Shown piece after piece: positions 10,801 through 22,874 of a stretch of DNA of 64,000 nt (its first letter is position 1; every line of letters begins with the position of its first letter). This DNA is from Aplidium turbinatum (taxonomy: Eukaryota; Chordata; Ascidiacea; Aplousobranchia; Polyclinidae). The notes below the pieces were generated by a model, which worked only from the letters and a program-made list of their open reading frames with translations, was not told the origin of the DNA and ran no database searches. The position numbers and the translations under genes are program-made. The stretch is from assembly GCA_918807975.1 (NCBI GenBank), contig OU964934.1:14012001-14076000 (forward strand). The letters run 5' to 3'.

Positions 10801-13524
10801 AATGTCTTTTAACACTTCCAAGGTTTTCGATTTTAAGTCTGATGGTGGTTGCTAACATTTCTTGCACAATGAGCTTCAGTTGCATTTAAATGGGATTTTA
10901 CTGGCAAGCATTGCCCTGAATATTCCTATTACCGTATTCGAAAAATCAAGGTTTTTGATATTTTGTAGAAATTGCAAAGTTGCATCGAACCGAAAAATCG
11001 TTCTGCCCATTATTTGTGTACAAACGCGACATTGAAAGGGCGTGCGTGGCATGCAATTTCAAACAAACGAAAATCTACAAGTTGCTGTGATATGGGAGTT
11101 AAAAGAACTTGAACTTGTCTAGAGTAGTCATGAGGAAAAAAAACTATAGTAGGGGAAGTGCGGGACCGATGGGACACGGGGACCGCAGGGACAGCGCGAT
11201 ATCTTGCCCTCCAGTGAATATTTTTTGGCAATATTGATTTTGGACACGAAATATGTATCTCAGGTTGTGCACGTGAAAGGAGTAGGATCTAGCTCAACTG
11301 TGTAAACAATGGCGGTAAAATATTAATTTTAAGACCCTAAAATAAATTGTAGCTATAGGATTAAAAAAATCTGTGGAAAATATCAGAAATAACAATGATT
11401 GACAATAAAGTTGTTTTAAATCAGTGATATAAGAAGCAAGGTTTGTGATACTAATGGAGTTTCAGATGTCAACAGAATGGACAGCAGAAAAATATTTCTC
11501 AAAATTGCTGATTGCGGGACCGATGGAACAAGGGCATTTTAAATAGGCATTTTAATTTGTCTTTCCAAACAATGAGAATGTTACCTCAATTTCTCAAAAG
11601 ATATAGAAAAAATAATCCTTGCCACAACCAGTTAATATAACAACACGCCTAAGCGGCATTCTACGTTTCTCAATGATTGTTTCATCTGTATAGACAATCT
11701 ACACATGGATATTGCAATTGCTTACTAACATTGACAAAGGAACTTGACTTTTCATGTTGATTTTTCACTTTTAATGTGAATAACCAATTTCAGTTCATAA
11801 AATCATTTTTTGTACTTCTTTTGAGCAATTTTAGATATGTCCCATCGGTCCCATAACACTGTCCCATCGGTCCCATAGGCATGGGACCCATGGGACAACC
11901 AACAACATTGATAAAATGTTGAATAACTCAATAACTAATTATTGCATTTCAATAATTTTTACATCATACCTCGTATGTCTGTGGATCTACAAACTATGAA
12001 AAAATGGCGACGTAGCATTTATGTGGGAGTCGTTATTAACAAATAAAAAAATCTGTCCCATGGGTCCCGCACCTACCCTACTGTTTTTTGTTTTTTTTCG
12101 ACGATTCGGCAGCATTAGATACTACATTATTACACGAGTTTGATGGATTATTATTCGACAATGTATTACTTGGAAACTGCGGAAAGCCACACTTTGCTCG
12201 AATTAGTTTATTCAAAAATAAACTCTTCTTTTTTGCAGGCCGCAGACTGGTTGTGCAAGAACGCATGCTCTCTACAGAAGAAGAGCTTCCAATCGTACAC
12301 ACATGCAAGGTATGCAAAAATATCTTTTTAAGATGCTAAATGATGTGTTTGAAGGTGGACCCTGAACACACAGCGTAGATTGACTTCACTTTCAAAAATC
12401 TACGTTTTTACCACTGGGAATCAGATTTAAATTTTATGTTTGACGGCCATGGTTTGACTTAATGAAATTCCAGTCCAGAATAGCGTAAACAGCCGCAGGG
12501 GCGTTCTAGATGGGAAACCAGTCACCTTTTTGCATTGATCTAACGTCTGTAAACATTGAATTAGTGCAAAAAAAGACGGATTTGTTAGCTGGTAAGAAGT
12601 GACAAACACGACTGCGATTGTTCCACAGGAGTAGGCTACTCAGTAAGGACAAACGACAGGAAATGTTTCAATTTCTTCTCCACCATACACTTCCATTCTA
12701 TTCTTGCTGCAGTGAACCGCGTAAGGAACATTGAAGGTCCTCAAACTCAAATCAACTCCCAAGGCCGGTGGTGCGCCTCTGTCAAGTCAGAACCAAGTCT
12801 AGATGCTCAGACAGCTTGTCCGCCCAGCACTCAAGAACGGTTGATGAATTTAGAAACACACCTAAGATTAAATAAAAGTGAGTTGTCGGATTTGTTTGCC
12901 ACTAACTAGAATTCATGTATACTTGTTAAGTTGGATATACTTTATAGGTGGTGTATTTTATAAACTTTTACTGTTTTTTTCTTTTACTGCAACTATGCAA
13001 TGAGAAAAGTACTGATTTTAAGACACGTTTGACTTTATCATCCCTAGTTTTAACTTAAAGAATAAAATACGTTCACTCACTATTAACATTACATTAATGA
13101 AAGAAAACTTTACAAAATGTAGGATACCTTTGTGCGTTTTAGCCTATGTTAAACACAAACACGTTGTGACAAGGTTTCTTTTAACGAAGAATCAAATGAT
13201 TTGACAGAATCTCACCTTGCAAGTGAATGCTTTTTTTTCCAAATCGGTCTTTTTTACATTGACGGACTGATATGCCAGCTGGGATATATTTTTTCAGCCT
13301 CTGTTCCAAAAGACGTTTACTCTCGTTTGAAAGTGCTTGAAGAAAGAATGCTGGAACTGGAATCACGGTCTCCCGAATATTTCCACGACAATTCAAACCA
13401 GACGTCATTGCTTGGTCGAAGATCGAATTCTGACGAACACCAGCACGCCAGCCTCGTTGATATAGACGATAGAATCAGGCATTTAAAACAAAAGCTTTTG
13501 AGTAAAAAATTTAAACCTGGATAG
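7855..13524 (+). CDS. MBIP: MAP3K12-binding inhibitory protein 1-like, ATAC complex subunit
   Basis: Seven coding exons: 7855-7914, 8904-9017, 9892-9972, 10512-10606, 12239-12309, 12713-12877 and 13298-13524. All introns are GT-AG and the phases match; the spliced frame is 270 codons, somewhat shorter than human MBIP. Recognition rests on the C-terminal half: TGCARTHALY, RNIEGPQTQ, RLMNLETHLRLNK, SVPKDVYSRLKVLEERMLEL and ESRSPEYF align in order with human SCARTDAIF, NTYGPQTR, RLQNIEAHLRLQ, VPRDIYQRIKKLEDKILELE and SPEYF. The upstream LDQRIEAFI matches the human IDRRISAFI segment. The N-terminal exons are weakly conserved but keep the frame. The C-terminal third has heptad-like Leu spacing consistent with a coiled coil. 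MBIP is known as an inhibitor-binding partner of the kinase DLK/MUK and as a structural subunit of the ATAC histone acetyltransferase complex; a nuclear role is inferred. The gene lies 1.4 kb from PSMB3 on the same strand. Confidence 0.93.
8186..8263. repeat. Hairpin MITE in MBIP intron 1
   Basis: Two ~35 bp arms (…GGATTTGTCTGATGGATAAT / ATTATCCATTAGACAAATCC…) separated by about 8 bases form a near-perfect stem. It lies in intron 1 (7915-8903). No other copy was noticed in the window. Confidence 0.6.
8545..8820 (-). mobile_element. LINE 3' coding fragment in MBIP intron 1
   Basis: The minus strand reads RKLMYFGHMICNNSIQRQLV followed by IANGKRNKGTPTRIRTNDI. This is the C-terminal pattern KLxYFGHxxR..LxxxxxxGKRxxGRPxxxWxDDI found after the reverse transcriptase domain in many animal non-LTR retrotransposons. 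Only this tail remains; no reverse transcriptase motif is seen in the intron. It differs from the LINE family found at 26590, 30212, 58395 and 58885. Confidence 0.65.
9018..9891. other. MBIP intron 2
   Basis: No repeat or exon recognised. A 112-codon minus-strand open frame lies at 8992-9330 but resembles no family I know and overlaps exon 2, so it is treated as chance. Confidence 0.4.
10051..10140. repeat. Palindromic MITE copy (family P), MBIP intron 3
   Basis: Begins CCAGACAGCAAATC, has a central TTGATTCAATGTC..GACACGTTGCATCAA and ends near GCTAAGTTCTGG. It is a diverged copy of the ~90 bp self-complementary repeat that recurs through the window; the best copy is at 43867-43954. Confidence 0.7.
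11148..12082. mobile_element. Non-autonomous DNA transposon in MBIP intron 4
   Basis: Inverted ends AGTAGGGGAAGTGCGGGACC and, from the right, AGTAGGGTAGGTGCGGGACC, followed by GATGGGACA / CATGGGACA. The motif CCCATCGGTCCCAT recurs inside (near 11840-11880), as does GCGGGACCGATGG near 11515. There is no transposase-like reading frame. It occupies most of intron 4 (10607-12238). No clear target duplication was found. Confidence 0.75.
12511..12592. repeat. Palindromic MITE copy (family P), MBIP intron 5
   Basis: Diverged copy: GGGAAACCAGTC at the left, GCATTGATCTAACGTCTGTA in the middle and GACGGATTTGTTAGCTGG at the right. Compared with the 43867-43954 copy it keeps the order and the inverted symmetry. 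Confidence 0.6.
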
Positions 13525-14030
13525 CTGTGCGGTGGAACAAAAACTAATATATCCTTATTTTTTACTGTGGTGCTGATACCAGGGATCTAAAGGTGACGCG
13601 TAACCTTTTTCGCGTCATTTCATTTCTCACACGGCAAACACACGTCGGCAAATTGCGAGTTGTTTCTGCATCTTCAACTTCTCAATTGTGTGAATGAAGA
13701 TTTAATGGTGAACTTCCTGATATGCGTTTTACCACATCAGCTATGTTATCGTTTTGCAGAATTGCCAGCTCTAAGTACACCAAGAGACGACTAGTGGATG
13801 AACTTTTGTTTATAAGCAATTAAGCATGAGAGGTTCCTTTTTAACTGCTTTGTAGGGCCAGTGTGAATATTTTCTCCAATGAATTAAATTATTTCGTTTC
13901 ATTATGCGTGGGTTGTTGCTGTATGTGGTTTCTCGGAAGAAAGGCGATGGTATCGGTAAGGTTTATTGAATAATGGCCGCTTCTTCGTCGTATGAGCTTT
14001 CTTTCGAACTTCGCTTCTCGGCTGTCAAGA
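13525..14030. other. Downstream flank of MBIP
   Basis: Presumed MBIP 3' UTR followed by spacer. No canonical AATAAA was seen close to the stop. At 13969-13981 the sequence AATAATGGCCGCT recurs exactly at 14706-14718, bracketing the transposon between them. Confidence 0.4.
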
Positions 14031-14524
14031 CAGGGATATCTAGACAAGGGGATATGAAGGCTCGCAGCGATTGTCTTGTTTTCATGACACTACCAGGGCG
14101 GTAGTTTGTAGTGCTTTAATCATTTGGTTCTTTTTAAAATCGTAGAAAGTTTTGTAGTGCAGCTGGTACAATGACCTACAGAAGACAGTTAGCAAATGTT
14201 ACCTAGAGTATATTTAAAGAATACTTGTTTACAAAGACAGTCGAAAAGTTACCAGTAAGCTGTTTTTTATAACAAAGCCTTTGCAGGAGGCTAGATGTAA
14301 AGCAAGTATATGGGTAGTTGAATTAACAAGCAACTATGAGCATGCTGTGAATATCCAGGCCTGATTCTAATAGCGCAATGCAAGTTATCATAACAAGATT
14401 TATTAAACTACTATCGGTGCCAATTGTCATTTTACGATATACAAAGATTATTTACGATAAACAAAAGCCCTTCTATTGTCACACGTAATAAAAGCCTTCG
14501 TATCCCCTTTTTTAGATATCCCTG
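14031..14524. mobile_element. hAT-type non-autonomous element
   Basis: Starts CAGGGATATCTAGACAAGGG and ends in the inverted form (…CCCCTTTTTTAGATATCCCTG); the match continues inward as GATATGAAGGCT / AGCCTTCGTATC. It is flanked by TGTCAAGA (14023-14030) and TCTCAAGA (14525-14532), a 7-of-8 target duplication. An 8-bp duplication with CAGGG ends fits the hAT superfamily. No coding capacity is seen. Confidence 0.8.
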
Positions 14525-14754
14525 TCTCAAGAGCTAAGATCAAGTGTAGTATTTGTTCTCAGTTTAATACCTGGGACGCCCAGCATCGCTGGGCTATTGT
14601 ACTAAATGTATGCTTGAAGACGGGTTGTCGATTCAAAGCTCGCTTTGTCGCACCCACGGGTTGTCCCGGTATTGCAGTACCTCCGGTTTCGGCCCACATA
14701 AAAAAAATAATGGCCGCTGCTAACGAATAACCACATTTTATGTTGTGCTGATAT

Positions 14755-15022
14755 TATTAGAGTTTTTCAATTCAATTTATTTTTCTTTGTCAGAATACAA
14801 AAGAAATGATATTGTGAAAAAGAAATACAGTAACAAAACCAACAAAAGGAAAAGGTGGCAAAACCATAATGGTTTAAGACGTGCAGATTAAGACGTTAAG
14901 GCAGGTTTAAGACGTTAAGACGTGCAATTAAGAGTTAAGTGAGGCTTCCCGTGACGCACCGAGTATTGAACGCGGGCCGGTAGAGTGAGGCACCACTCCA
15001 CTGACCGCTACGCCACTCAATT
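14755..15022 (-). mobile_element. tRNA-derived SINE (family S2)
   Basis: On the minus strand it starts with a tRNA-like A box (TGGCGTAGCGGTCAGTGGAG) and a B box (GTTCAATACTCGG) about 45 bp apart. It then runs through a short repetitive GACGTTAAGACGT region to a tail rich in ATTGAATT. This layout is that of a Pol III-promoted SINE. Only one copy was noticed. Confidence 0.65.
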
Positions 15023-16655
15023 TCAAATATTATACATCAGGGAGAAATTGTCATATTGCGTTGTTTAAAATACGTCATACAAGAAAGTAGTAAAAACAAC
15101 ATTTTACTGTGTTTGAATAATGAATAGCCCTTAACTGCAGTAATAACCTATGTGGTAGCCTACGTAGCCCAATCCCGTGGAGCGGTGTTCAAGAAAGAGT
15201 AGGTAGGGAATTGCCGCCATGGTCTATTGTAGAAAAAACTGCAGTTATCAATCAAACTTGTTCATTTATATACGACTGCTTGCGTACTAAGAAACGAAAG
15301 CAGAGCAGCAGTATATTAGTGTCACGGTTTCTTTCTATCTCTTACCAGGAAAGAGACTTGGAAAGGTTCAATGACGTAGTTTAATGGGATATTACCGAAA
15401 GGCAGTCAATTAAATGTCGAATAGTTCTACTGGTGAAATGATAATGAAAATTCTTGAAGGACTTTAACGAACGGCTTCTCAAATAACTCTAATTTCGAAC
15501 ACAATTTATATCAGCACCAATTCTCATCTACTTGTATTCAATTGCTTTAACTCTCAATCAACAATAATCTCTGCACCTATTACCAATCCACAACTCTCAT
15601 GATAATAATATCCATCAATAATCATTTACGCAAATTACACCACTATTTATAGAAGGTTGTTCGGTCTAGTAACTTCGAGAAGGTTACGTAATGTTACATC
15701 ATAAGGATTCATTGTTCTGTCACGTTGCACTAAACGTAAGCAAGCAAGTTTAAAGAAGCTTCCAGATTGTCACGTAGGGTAGAAGGTTCTAGAAAGTACG
15801 TTACATAATAAAGATTTCGCAATCACAGATCTACTAGTAAACATCCTTATGACAAACGACATTTGGCAATTGTGAAAAACAAAAGAACATTCCAGGTTTG
15901 TTCTGAATGAATGTTCTGGAAATACATTACATAATAAAGATTTCGCAATCAGAAGTCACTACAGGTCAGTAACCGATAATAACATATCGCATAAAAATTT
16001 TACAATCAAAACAGCACGTTCGGTCAAGATACAAAGTAGCCCGCCGCTAGGCTTTGCGCATTGATTGTGACAATTAGTGGAAATTATAATACCGGTACAG
16101 TAATTAAATGGGTACCGATAAAATCATTTTAGAAGCGAATAAGACCTTGAAACTTTGACTCAAAAGAGCTTATGAATTGTCCCTGGAATTGTCTCATACA
16201 CGCATTGCTTTTCAACCGGCGTTTTCTATTTCAATCGTCTCGGTTATTCTCAAGCATAAGAGTCAAGACCCAATATGTCATAGCACGTAAAAACCGTATT
16301 TGTTCATACTGTCCCACAAGTCCTTGAACTAACTGTTGCAGCAGGTAAGATTCGGTTTAAATGTCGAGGGTTAGGTCATCCCTAGGCGGAGATAGTGCCA
16401 TAGCTATGCACCGCAGCTGTCTTGGTAATAACAAGCGAAGTTGAACATGAAGTTCAGCTTGTTTCCCACTATTTTTTTGATTCAAATCTTTTTTATTAGG
16501 CGGTTTCAAGACTCTGTGATTAATACGATATCTCACGAGATAAACACGAATTCCTTAAAACAAGAAATATGGTGTAATTAAACAATCGGTGGCTTGGGTG
16601 AAGTTCTTCAAGGACAACTTTCAGTTCAGACGCATCTAGGGGATAAGATAATAAT
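15023..16655. other. Spacer with a short direct repeat
   Basis: No gene recognised. A ~39 bp direct repeat lies at 15787-15825 and 15913-15951; both end ACATAATAAAGATTTCGC then AATCA. A weak third copy lies near 15975-16010. Confidence 0.5.
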
Positions 16656-16958
16656 TCACAAGCGACTGGTTGGTTTTTGTATCTTTAGCCTCGGACTTCC
16701 AAAACCTTGACTGGCTATTCCTGGTAGTTTTGCATAGGCCTGCTTGAAGAGGCTTTTGATGCAGGGCCGGTTACCAAGATTGGCAGAGTGAAGTTTTCGA
16801 TTGTTGAAACGTTGTTGCCGGGGAATTATTCCATTCCCTAGGTGCCGCTGAAGGGAGAGTGGTCCTGAAATGCGTTGCTCAAGCGCACACCCCGAGAGTC
16901 GAACCAACGCCGCGTGATCTTGAGCCGAGCGAGTAACCATTGAGCTAACGGTGCGGAC
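16656..16958 (-). mobile_element. tRNA-derived SINE (family S1), full-length copy
   Basis: On the minus strand: A box GTTAGCTCAATGGTTA, B box GGTTCGACTCTCGG, then a body with CTTGAGCAACGCATTTCAGG, GGAATAATTCCCCGGC and CCAGGAATAG. The same order occurs at 32005-32290 (+) and 34560-34876 (-), and truncated at 54140-54260 and 60100-60345. The tRNA-like head and shared body define a SINE transcribed by RNA polymerase III. Confidence 0.85.
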
Positions 16959-17298
16959 TTCAACAACAAGCGGAAAAATTACTTTGCCAACTTTGTCACT
17001 GGACCTGTAGCCTACCAGTGTTTCAAAGTGTGCAAAACTGTCACGAATATGCTTTTAGAGGCTTTTTCAGTCCAACGATAAGAATTTTTATGATCAAACA
17101 GTGTGGCGCCATGGCGCGTACTTAAGAAAAAATAAGTAATTTGCTTAGTGGCGCAATTGTGATCAAGGTAATAAACTTTTTTCGTAACTTAATAGTGTAT
17201 GACACTTACCTGAGGGGATGGACATGTAGCGCAGGCATTGTTTCAAACTACAATTCTGTTTATGGTACCCGAACGAATTGTTGTTGAACCAAAGTTAA
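16959..17298. other. Upstream region of the unknown five-exon gene
   Basis: Presumed promoter and 5' UTR. No distinctive element recognised. Confidence 0.3.
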
Positions 17299-20200
17299 AT
17301 GGCTAGTACTAAAAGTCATCCTGCCACGGCGAATAGTCGAATGAAAACAAGTGGTCCATCAAGGCCAGGAGTAAGCATGAAAGAAGCAATTGTTCAGGTA
17401 AGAGTATGGTATCTTTTAAAACAAACTATGCATTTTTAATAGGCTATGGTTTTAAGTTGGTTGAAGAGTAAACAATAGCTACGGTAATAGGCTACGATTT
17501 CGGGTTTCTACGTAGTTTTTTATGAAATTTCAAACAATTATTGGTAGGCTACTGAACTGTTGCAAAGCTAAGTTTTACCAAAAGATGTTAAATTTGTTTG
17601 CTTGAGTTAACTTTAAAATTAAATTGTACCGGTATGACTACAAGAATAAACTGTAGGCTAACAAGCAAAGTTTATAAGTGATTATAACTTATAAAGTGGC
17701 AAACACGGTTTTCGTGGACTGGATAGCCTATAAGTTAGACTATCCCTTCAACAGACTGTTCACCAGAATGTTTATCAGTCAACACAGAAAACTTGACAAT
17801 ATTTAATTATTGGGATGTGTTTAGAAATCGCTTAGCATAACTTTAGCATTTGTGGGATTAATTTAGAAACCGGATACACACTCAAGCTTCAAAGAGCATA
17901 ATCGTCTTTCAACAAGCAAAGATTCATCTTCGCGATCAGCACTGCATCGCAGCATTCCCCCAGTTCATGAATTGACCAGTTACAACATCGGCTACAAACC
18001 AAGTAGCGAAATAGTTCGATATCAAAAGTCGGTGCCGGCTCCTACAAACATGACGTATTTGCCAAGTGCTCAGGTGGAGTATTTCTGTAGACAATGATAT
18101 TGCTATTGCCTGGGTATCAAGGCTGGAATAAATAGCCTACAACCATAATAATTAAGATCAAGAGTGCGTAGTTGTAGCCTAGGCCTATGCATATTTGTAC
18201 AACGCATAGCCTACACTTGCCTAAGTCCTAGACCTAGATAATTGTCTTGCGCAAAATGTAGCTGAAAACTATGTTTTTATCAGGCATGTTGGTAGGCTAC
18301 ATTTGTCAATTTGATAAAAAAAAATCGTACGGTAATTTAGTGTATGCCTTGGGCATTTGGCAGATTAATTTTTGCTAGCCTCGTCTGTCATGATGTGAAG
18401 TGCACCACTCTCTTAGCCTGCTATGCAGGCTATGTGTGTTTGCTGTGTTGAAAACTTAGTAGGCCCAATGATATCGAGTTTATTGTAAAGCGGGCTAACT
18501 TCGCCCTTTTTTTTAATTTGTCACCCTTTTCCTGTACTCTACATTGTTTTTAAGCTTACGCTGTTGGAAAAATTGTGTAAAATGTTTTTATAATATGTTT
18601 GTTTGGCAGAGTAGCTTGTTAAGGTAACCTATCAAACAAACTGTGGGGGTTGTTGGACCTTCTGAAAGGTATATTTTCTCTTACAGGAAAAACTACCTCA
18701 AAGTCGAAAAATGATGGCAAAAGTTGTTGGGTTTGATGCAAGCACTTTTGAGCATAAGTCAATGACACCAGAAGAGAACGATTCTAATTTTAATCGGTAA
18801 GCAGATGCAAAAGATGACAACTGTTGGAATTAAATCAAAAAATAATTCAGTGGTCGACCAATTTTTAGTACCGTAGCAAAAATAATTTTATTATTTTAAA
18901 TAGGTTTTTTAGTTTTTCTGAATGTGAAATTCAGAAACAATCAAAGAAACATCTCTTTTATGACTGAAATCTTGCTCAAGTTTCTCAAATTTTTTTTTAT
19001 GACGTAATCAATAATAATCATAGAGTAGGGTAGGCTATCCTACGAAAATTAATTGCTCTACTTGGTTTGTAGTAAGTGTATTTGCTCTACTTGGCAATTA
19101 ATCTAGAGTGCATTTTTTCCCACAATGAAATTGCTAATCAAAAATCGACCAATTTTGTGTGTTTTGTAATTAATAATTAGCCTACAATTTTATAACAACT
19201 AAAATTTAACTTTCATGATAGAAACTTTCACTGCTTTACTGTATCCCATTTATAGCTTCGCTATACTTTGAAAGGGCTTGCTAAATCAGTTACTACCACT
19301 TTAAATTGAGATTATAAAGTTGAATGCAAAAAACACAAAACATTTCGTATGTAGGCTACTGTTATTTTTCAGTTACAACAATGCATTTGTCACGGGACGA
19401 TCGCCACGCGGGTTGCGCTCAACCACCTGGAAAGAATGGGAGATGTCACAATCAGAAATACTGAAGGGGCGAAGTCTCCCTGCAACCCCAAGGTTACTGA
19501 GAGGTGGAAATTCGAAAAATTACGGCGTCAGAAGACAGGTGCTGTTCGTACTTAAATCAAAACTTGTAATTTTCGATATCGACTTAACTTTAGGAAATCA
19601 AATATTTTGGTCTGTAATGATGATTAGGGTGGCAATTGACTAGTAGACCGTATGGTCGTCTCGTTGTCTCCATGCCATTATGGGAACTTGTGCAACTTTT
19701 GCTTTGTGTGATGTGTATATTAATTGCATACCTCAAAACATGTAGCCTATTACGTTCTTGTTTGTGACAAATAAACTATTGATCGATGATTGTGAGTGTT
19801 TTATCTTATAAAAACTTTTGAAACCTTGGTCTTCCAAGTCGCTTTGTCGCCTACAAGCCAAAATGAATGTTATCCGTCAAGTTTTATCTTTTTTTTTTTT
19901 TTTGAAACTTAGCATCAGGCCGATGCAATGATTATTTTTTTCTTTATAGCGTTGTCACTGCCATGATAATTAGTTTGCACATAAATAAAATTTGCCTATA
20001 AATAAAATTAAATTTTAAGTTAAATAAAGTTTATTTTATAAATAAAATTAAATTTTAAGTTAAATAAAGTTTATTTTATAAATAAAATAAAATTTTAAGT
20101 TAAATAAAGTTTATTTTATAAATAAAATTAAATTTTAAGTTAAATAAAGTTTATTTTATAAATAAAATTAAATTTTAAGTTAAATAAAGTTTATTTTATA

Positions 20201-21739
20201 AATAAAATTAAATTTTAAGTTAAATAAAGTTTTTTTTATAAATAAAATGAAATTGAGATATTAAAAACATGTTTTGATGAAAACGTGGCAATAGCCTCTG
20301 GTGATTTCAAAACGTGCCTCAAATATTTCACCATTTATTGAATAGGCCTACAGTGTCTTGGAAGCAACCTATTTATCTTATTCTTAAGAACGTGCATTGG
20401 TGTTGGTATCTTCAACAAACTATGCGTATTAAGTTTCGTAATCACGCCTCAAACAAGTAAAAGTAACATTATCCGACCTATTAGAACAATTGAATCTTCA
20501 ATCACCAACACAGTTGACACAAAGAAGCAACACAAGACAATAAACAAGACATTTATCCGTACACAAGACATAGTGATTCCCTGACAATACGTAGCCTACG
20601 ACTAAAAGTTCACCTTACAGTCGAATTATTTTATGCACAAATAACTTTGCGTAGATTTTCTTTTAACATTGTTCAAGCGGCTATGCTTATTAATTATTAT
20701 ACAGAATCATATCGGTGAAAGTGCATTTTTGCATCACCGGTACTCATCACTGATCCTAACTTTAGTGGTGTATTTTGGAAAAGCTGCATGTTCGGATAAC
20801 TTTGTCCAAATTGCAGCTTGGGCTTACTTCTCAACCTCGGTACCAACCAGTCAAAATTTACATTCTGAATCGCTCTACGTTCTTATTTCCAGAGCATAAT
20901 GAAAGCGCAGTTAGGCCTAGTTTATATATTTTTCATGCGGCAAGGAATTCACTCATTCCGCAAGATCTGACATGAACTTTTTCGGTTGTTATTGTCGTCA
21001 TAATATTGTTGTTATTAATAGAAATATATATTATTTATCCATCAAGTAAATTAGGCTATATACTATAGGCCTACCACTTGGTTGATTGTATAATTACTGT
21101 AATTTATAGCCGCATGATTTTGTATAGTAGACCGGATCCGGCCTGCGTGCCGTGGTTTCCCGATCTCGGATATAAAATTATGAGACTGTGGGCTGCGGCC
21201 TACGTAGTGTTTTGCTAAATTAACCCATTTGTGACTTAGCACTGCATCTGCTTTATAGGGTCATATCAACTTGTTATTTGCTTGACAAATTTTGCATTTT
21301 TTGAAATTGTTTTTCATAGATTTCTTCTGGCAATCAGTTGGAGCTTTCGCCAGATTTCAAACCTGATTCACCGTCAAGAAAATCTGCTATTCACTTTAAC
21401 ACACCAGCGGCCGAAGCAGTGGACCACTTTGACATTGAAACACCCGGAGAAGATAGTGCGCTAGATCAAGTTTTCAAAGATGCAGTCAATGATAATGGCA
21501 GTGGAAGGAAACGGTCACCGTATGCCAGTAATTTTGTATCACCATTTTCCAACGAAAGACTTGATTCAGCAAAAATAGCGGTAACAAATGGTTTAGTGGT
21601 ACGTGACAGACAGCGAGACGCACCTTGGGTTTATTGTTACAAAATTAAGCAAGATCGCCTTAAACTAAGTAAACTTTTATCAGCCAAAGGTGCCGAGGAC
21701 CCTGTGGTAGACAATTTACTTCCATCTTTCTTGACGTGA
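17299..21739 (+). CDS. Uncharacterised protein, 333 residues, five exons
   Basis: Not recognised. Five exons splice cleanly: 17299-17397, 17867-18073, 18687-18796, 19373-19538 and 21320-21739. All introns are GT-AG with agreeing phases (0, 0, 2, 0), giving 333 codons plus TGA. The chosen start is the ATG that opens MASTKSHPATANSR. The protein is hydrophilic, rich in Ser, Pro and Lys, and has no signal peptide, membrane segment or catalytic motif I can see. Exon 3 encodes SRKMMAKVVGFDASTFEH; exon 4 has WKEWEMSQSEILKGRSLPAT; the C-terminus has WVYCYKIKQDRLKLSKLL. Its composition suggests a largely disordered scaffold or cytoskeletal protein, but this is a guess. An AATAAA lies at 21842-21847. 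Intron 4 holds a 40-bp minisatellite. It is convergent with POMK. Confidence 0.75.
20001..20253. repeat. 40-bp AT-rich minisatellite
   Basis: Six exact-period 40 bp units start at 20001, 20041, 20081, 20121, 20161 and 20201 (unit begins AATAAAATTAAATTTTAAGT), followed by a partial unit. Copies differ by only one or two bases. It lies in intron 4 (19539-21319) of the unknown gene. The rest of that intron (20254-21319) holds nothing recognised. Confidence 0.95.
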
Positions 21740-22874
21740 AAACAAATAATCCACAGCACAAAAGTTCTGTGCAATTGACGCTGCACCACATCTCCTGTGC
21801 AAGATAAAGAAAAACGTGAAACAACTGCAAAGCTGGTAAAGAATAAAACGTTTCCAAAAAGGAAGAATGTTGTTACAAGAGATGGTTTAACAGTAGCCTA
21901 CCATCATTACTTCCAGAAACAGTCGATTTCAATGTTGACTGGCGTTTAAGTTTAGGCAAGCAATTAATTGTTGACAAATGATTTGCGATTTAATTAAATG
22001 TTTATCTGGCAAAGCCGTGTTTAATTATATTTGACCACTGATCGACTATGATAGAGGTTGGTTGTTGAAGCCTAGCGTTTCCATTCAAAATTTGTAAGAA
22101 TATTCTCTAGCTTTGATTGTTGCCACTTCAATGCGATAAATTTATCGTTAAAATTTTACAGTGGAAGAGTGCTTGTGGTCAAAGTGGGTCATTTTTTTAA
22201 AATAGCTGGGTTATCTATTGGAGTAACCATTCACAAAGTGTAGCCTATGTTGTCGTTATTGGTCTGAGCAAGCACACAGTAAATCCCATGTATGTTTTTC
22301 GACTTCAAGAAAACCTATTTTTGCGATGGAAACCACTGGGTTTAACCAAAGACCAGTGGTGGTCTTTGAACAAAAGTTTTTTTTGAACCTCCATGTGCAA
22401 ACTGTGTGGCGCTTTATCGCCAGAGAAATTGAATCCGATTCTAAAACGTGTGAAATTCGGGATTTAAATTAGAAATAAAATTTCTGTCAATTTACATTCA
22501 TTTTCCTAGTTATTCGCTATGGCAGCTGTGGAAACAATATCAAAACGATGTAAGATTGTAAGATATTGACATATTGTATAATGTATAATTATTGACTTCA
22601 AGTGAAGTACAATATAGCGGTAGGAGAGCACAGGTTATTACAGTAGGCTATATCTTACACAATACGTAGTAAACTAACATTGTCAGCTGTACATTGCGCG
22701 TGAAATAATATGTAGTGATATACGTACTTTACAAAAATTAATGTTATTGCTTTCTTTTCAGCAGCTCTCACGCCCATAAAAATATGAATATCGGTAATAT
22801 TAAGTTGGCACCGCGTTGAAATGGCAATTTAAAACAAAATAATTAAATAAAACACAATTCATGTTTTGTTGCAC
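21740..22874. other. Convergent spacer between the unknown gene and POMK
   Basis: Contains both presumed 3' UTRs. A 9-bp stem (CAAAGACCA / TGGTCTTTG) lies near 22345. No exon or transposon recognised. Confidence 0.4.
21842..21847 (+). promoter_or_regulatory. Candidate polyadenylation signal of the unknown gene
   Basis: AATAAA about 100 bp after the stop codon, at a typical distance for a short 3' UTR. Confidence 0.45.

Noticed and set aside
12088-12339. Open frames spanning MBIP exon 5 in other frames
   Set aside because: Only the frame joining exons 4 and 6 in phase gives MBIP similarity.
16656-16940. 94-codon minus-strand open frame
   Set aside because: It is a chance frame through the S1 SINE; the same SINE gives a similar frame at 34649-34987.
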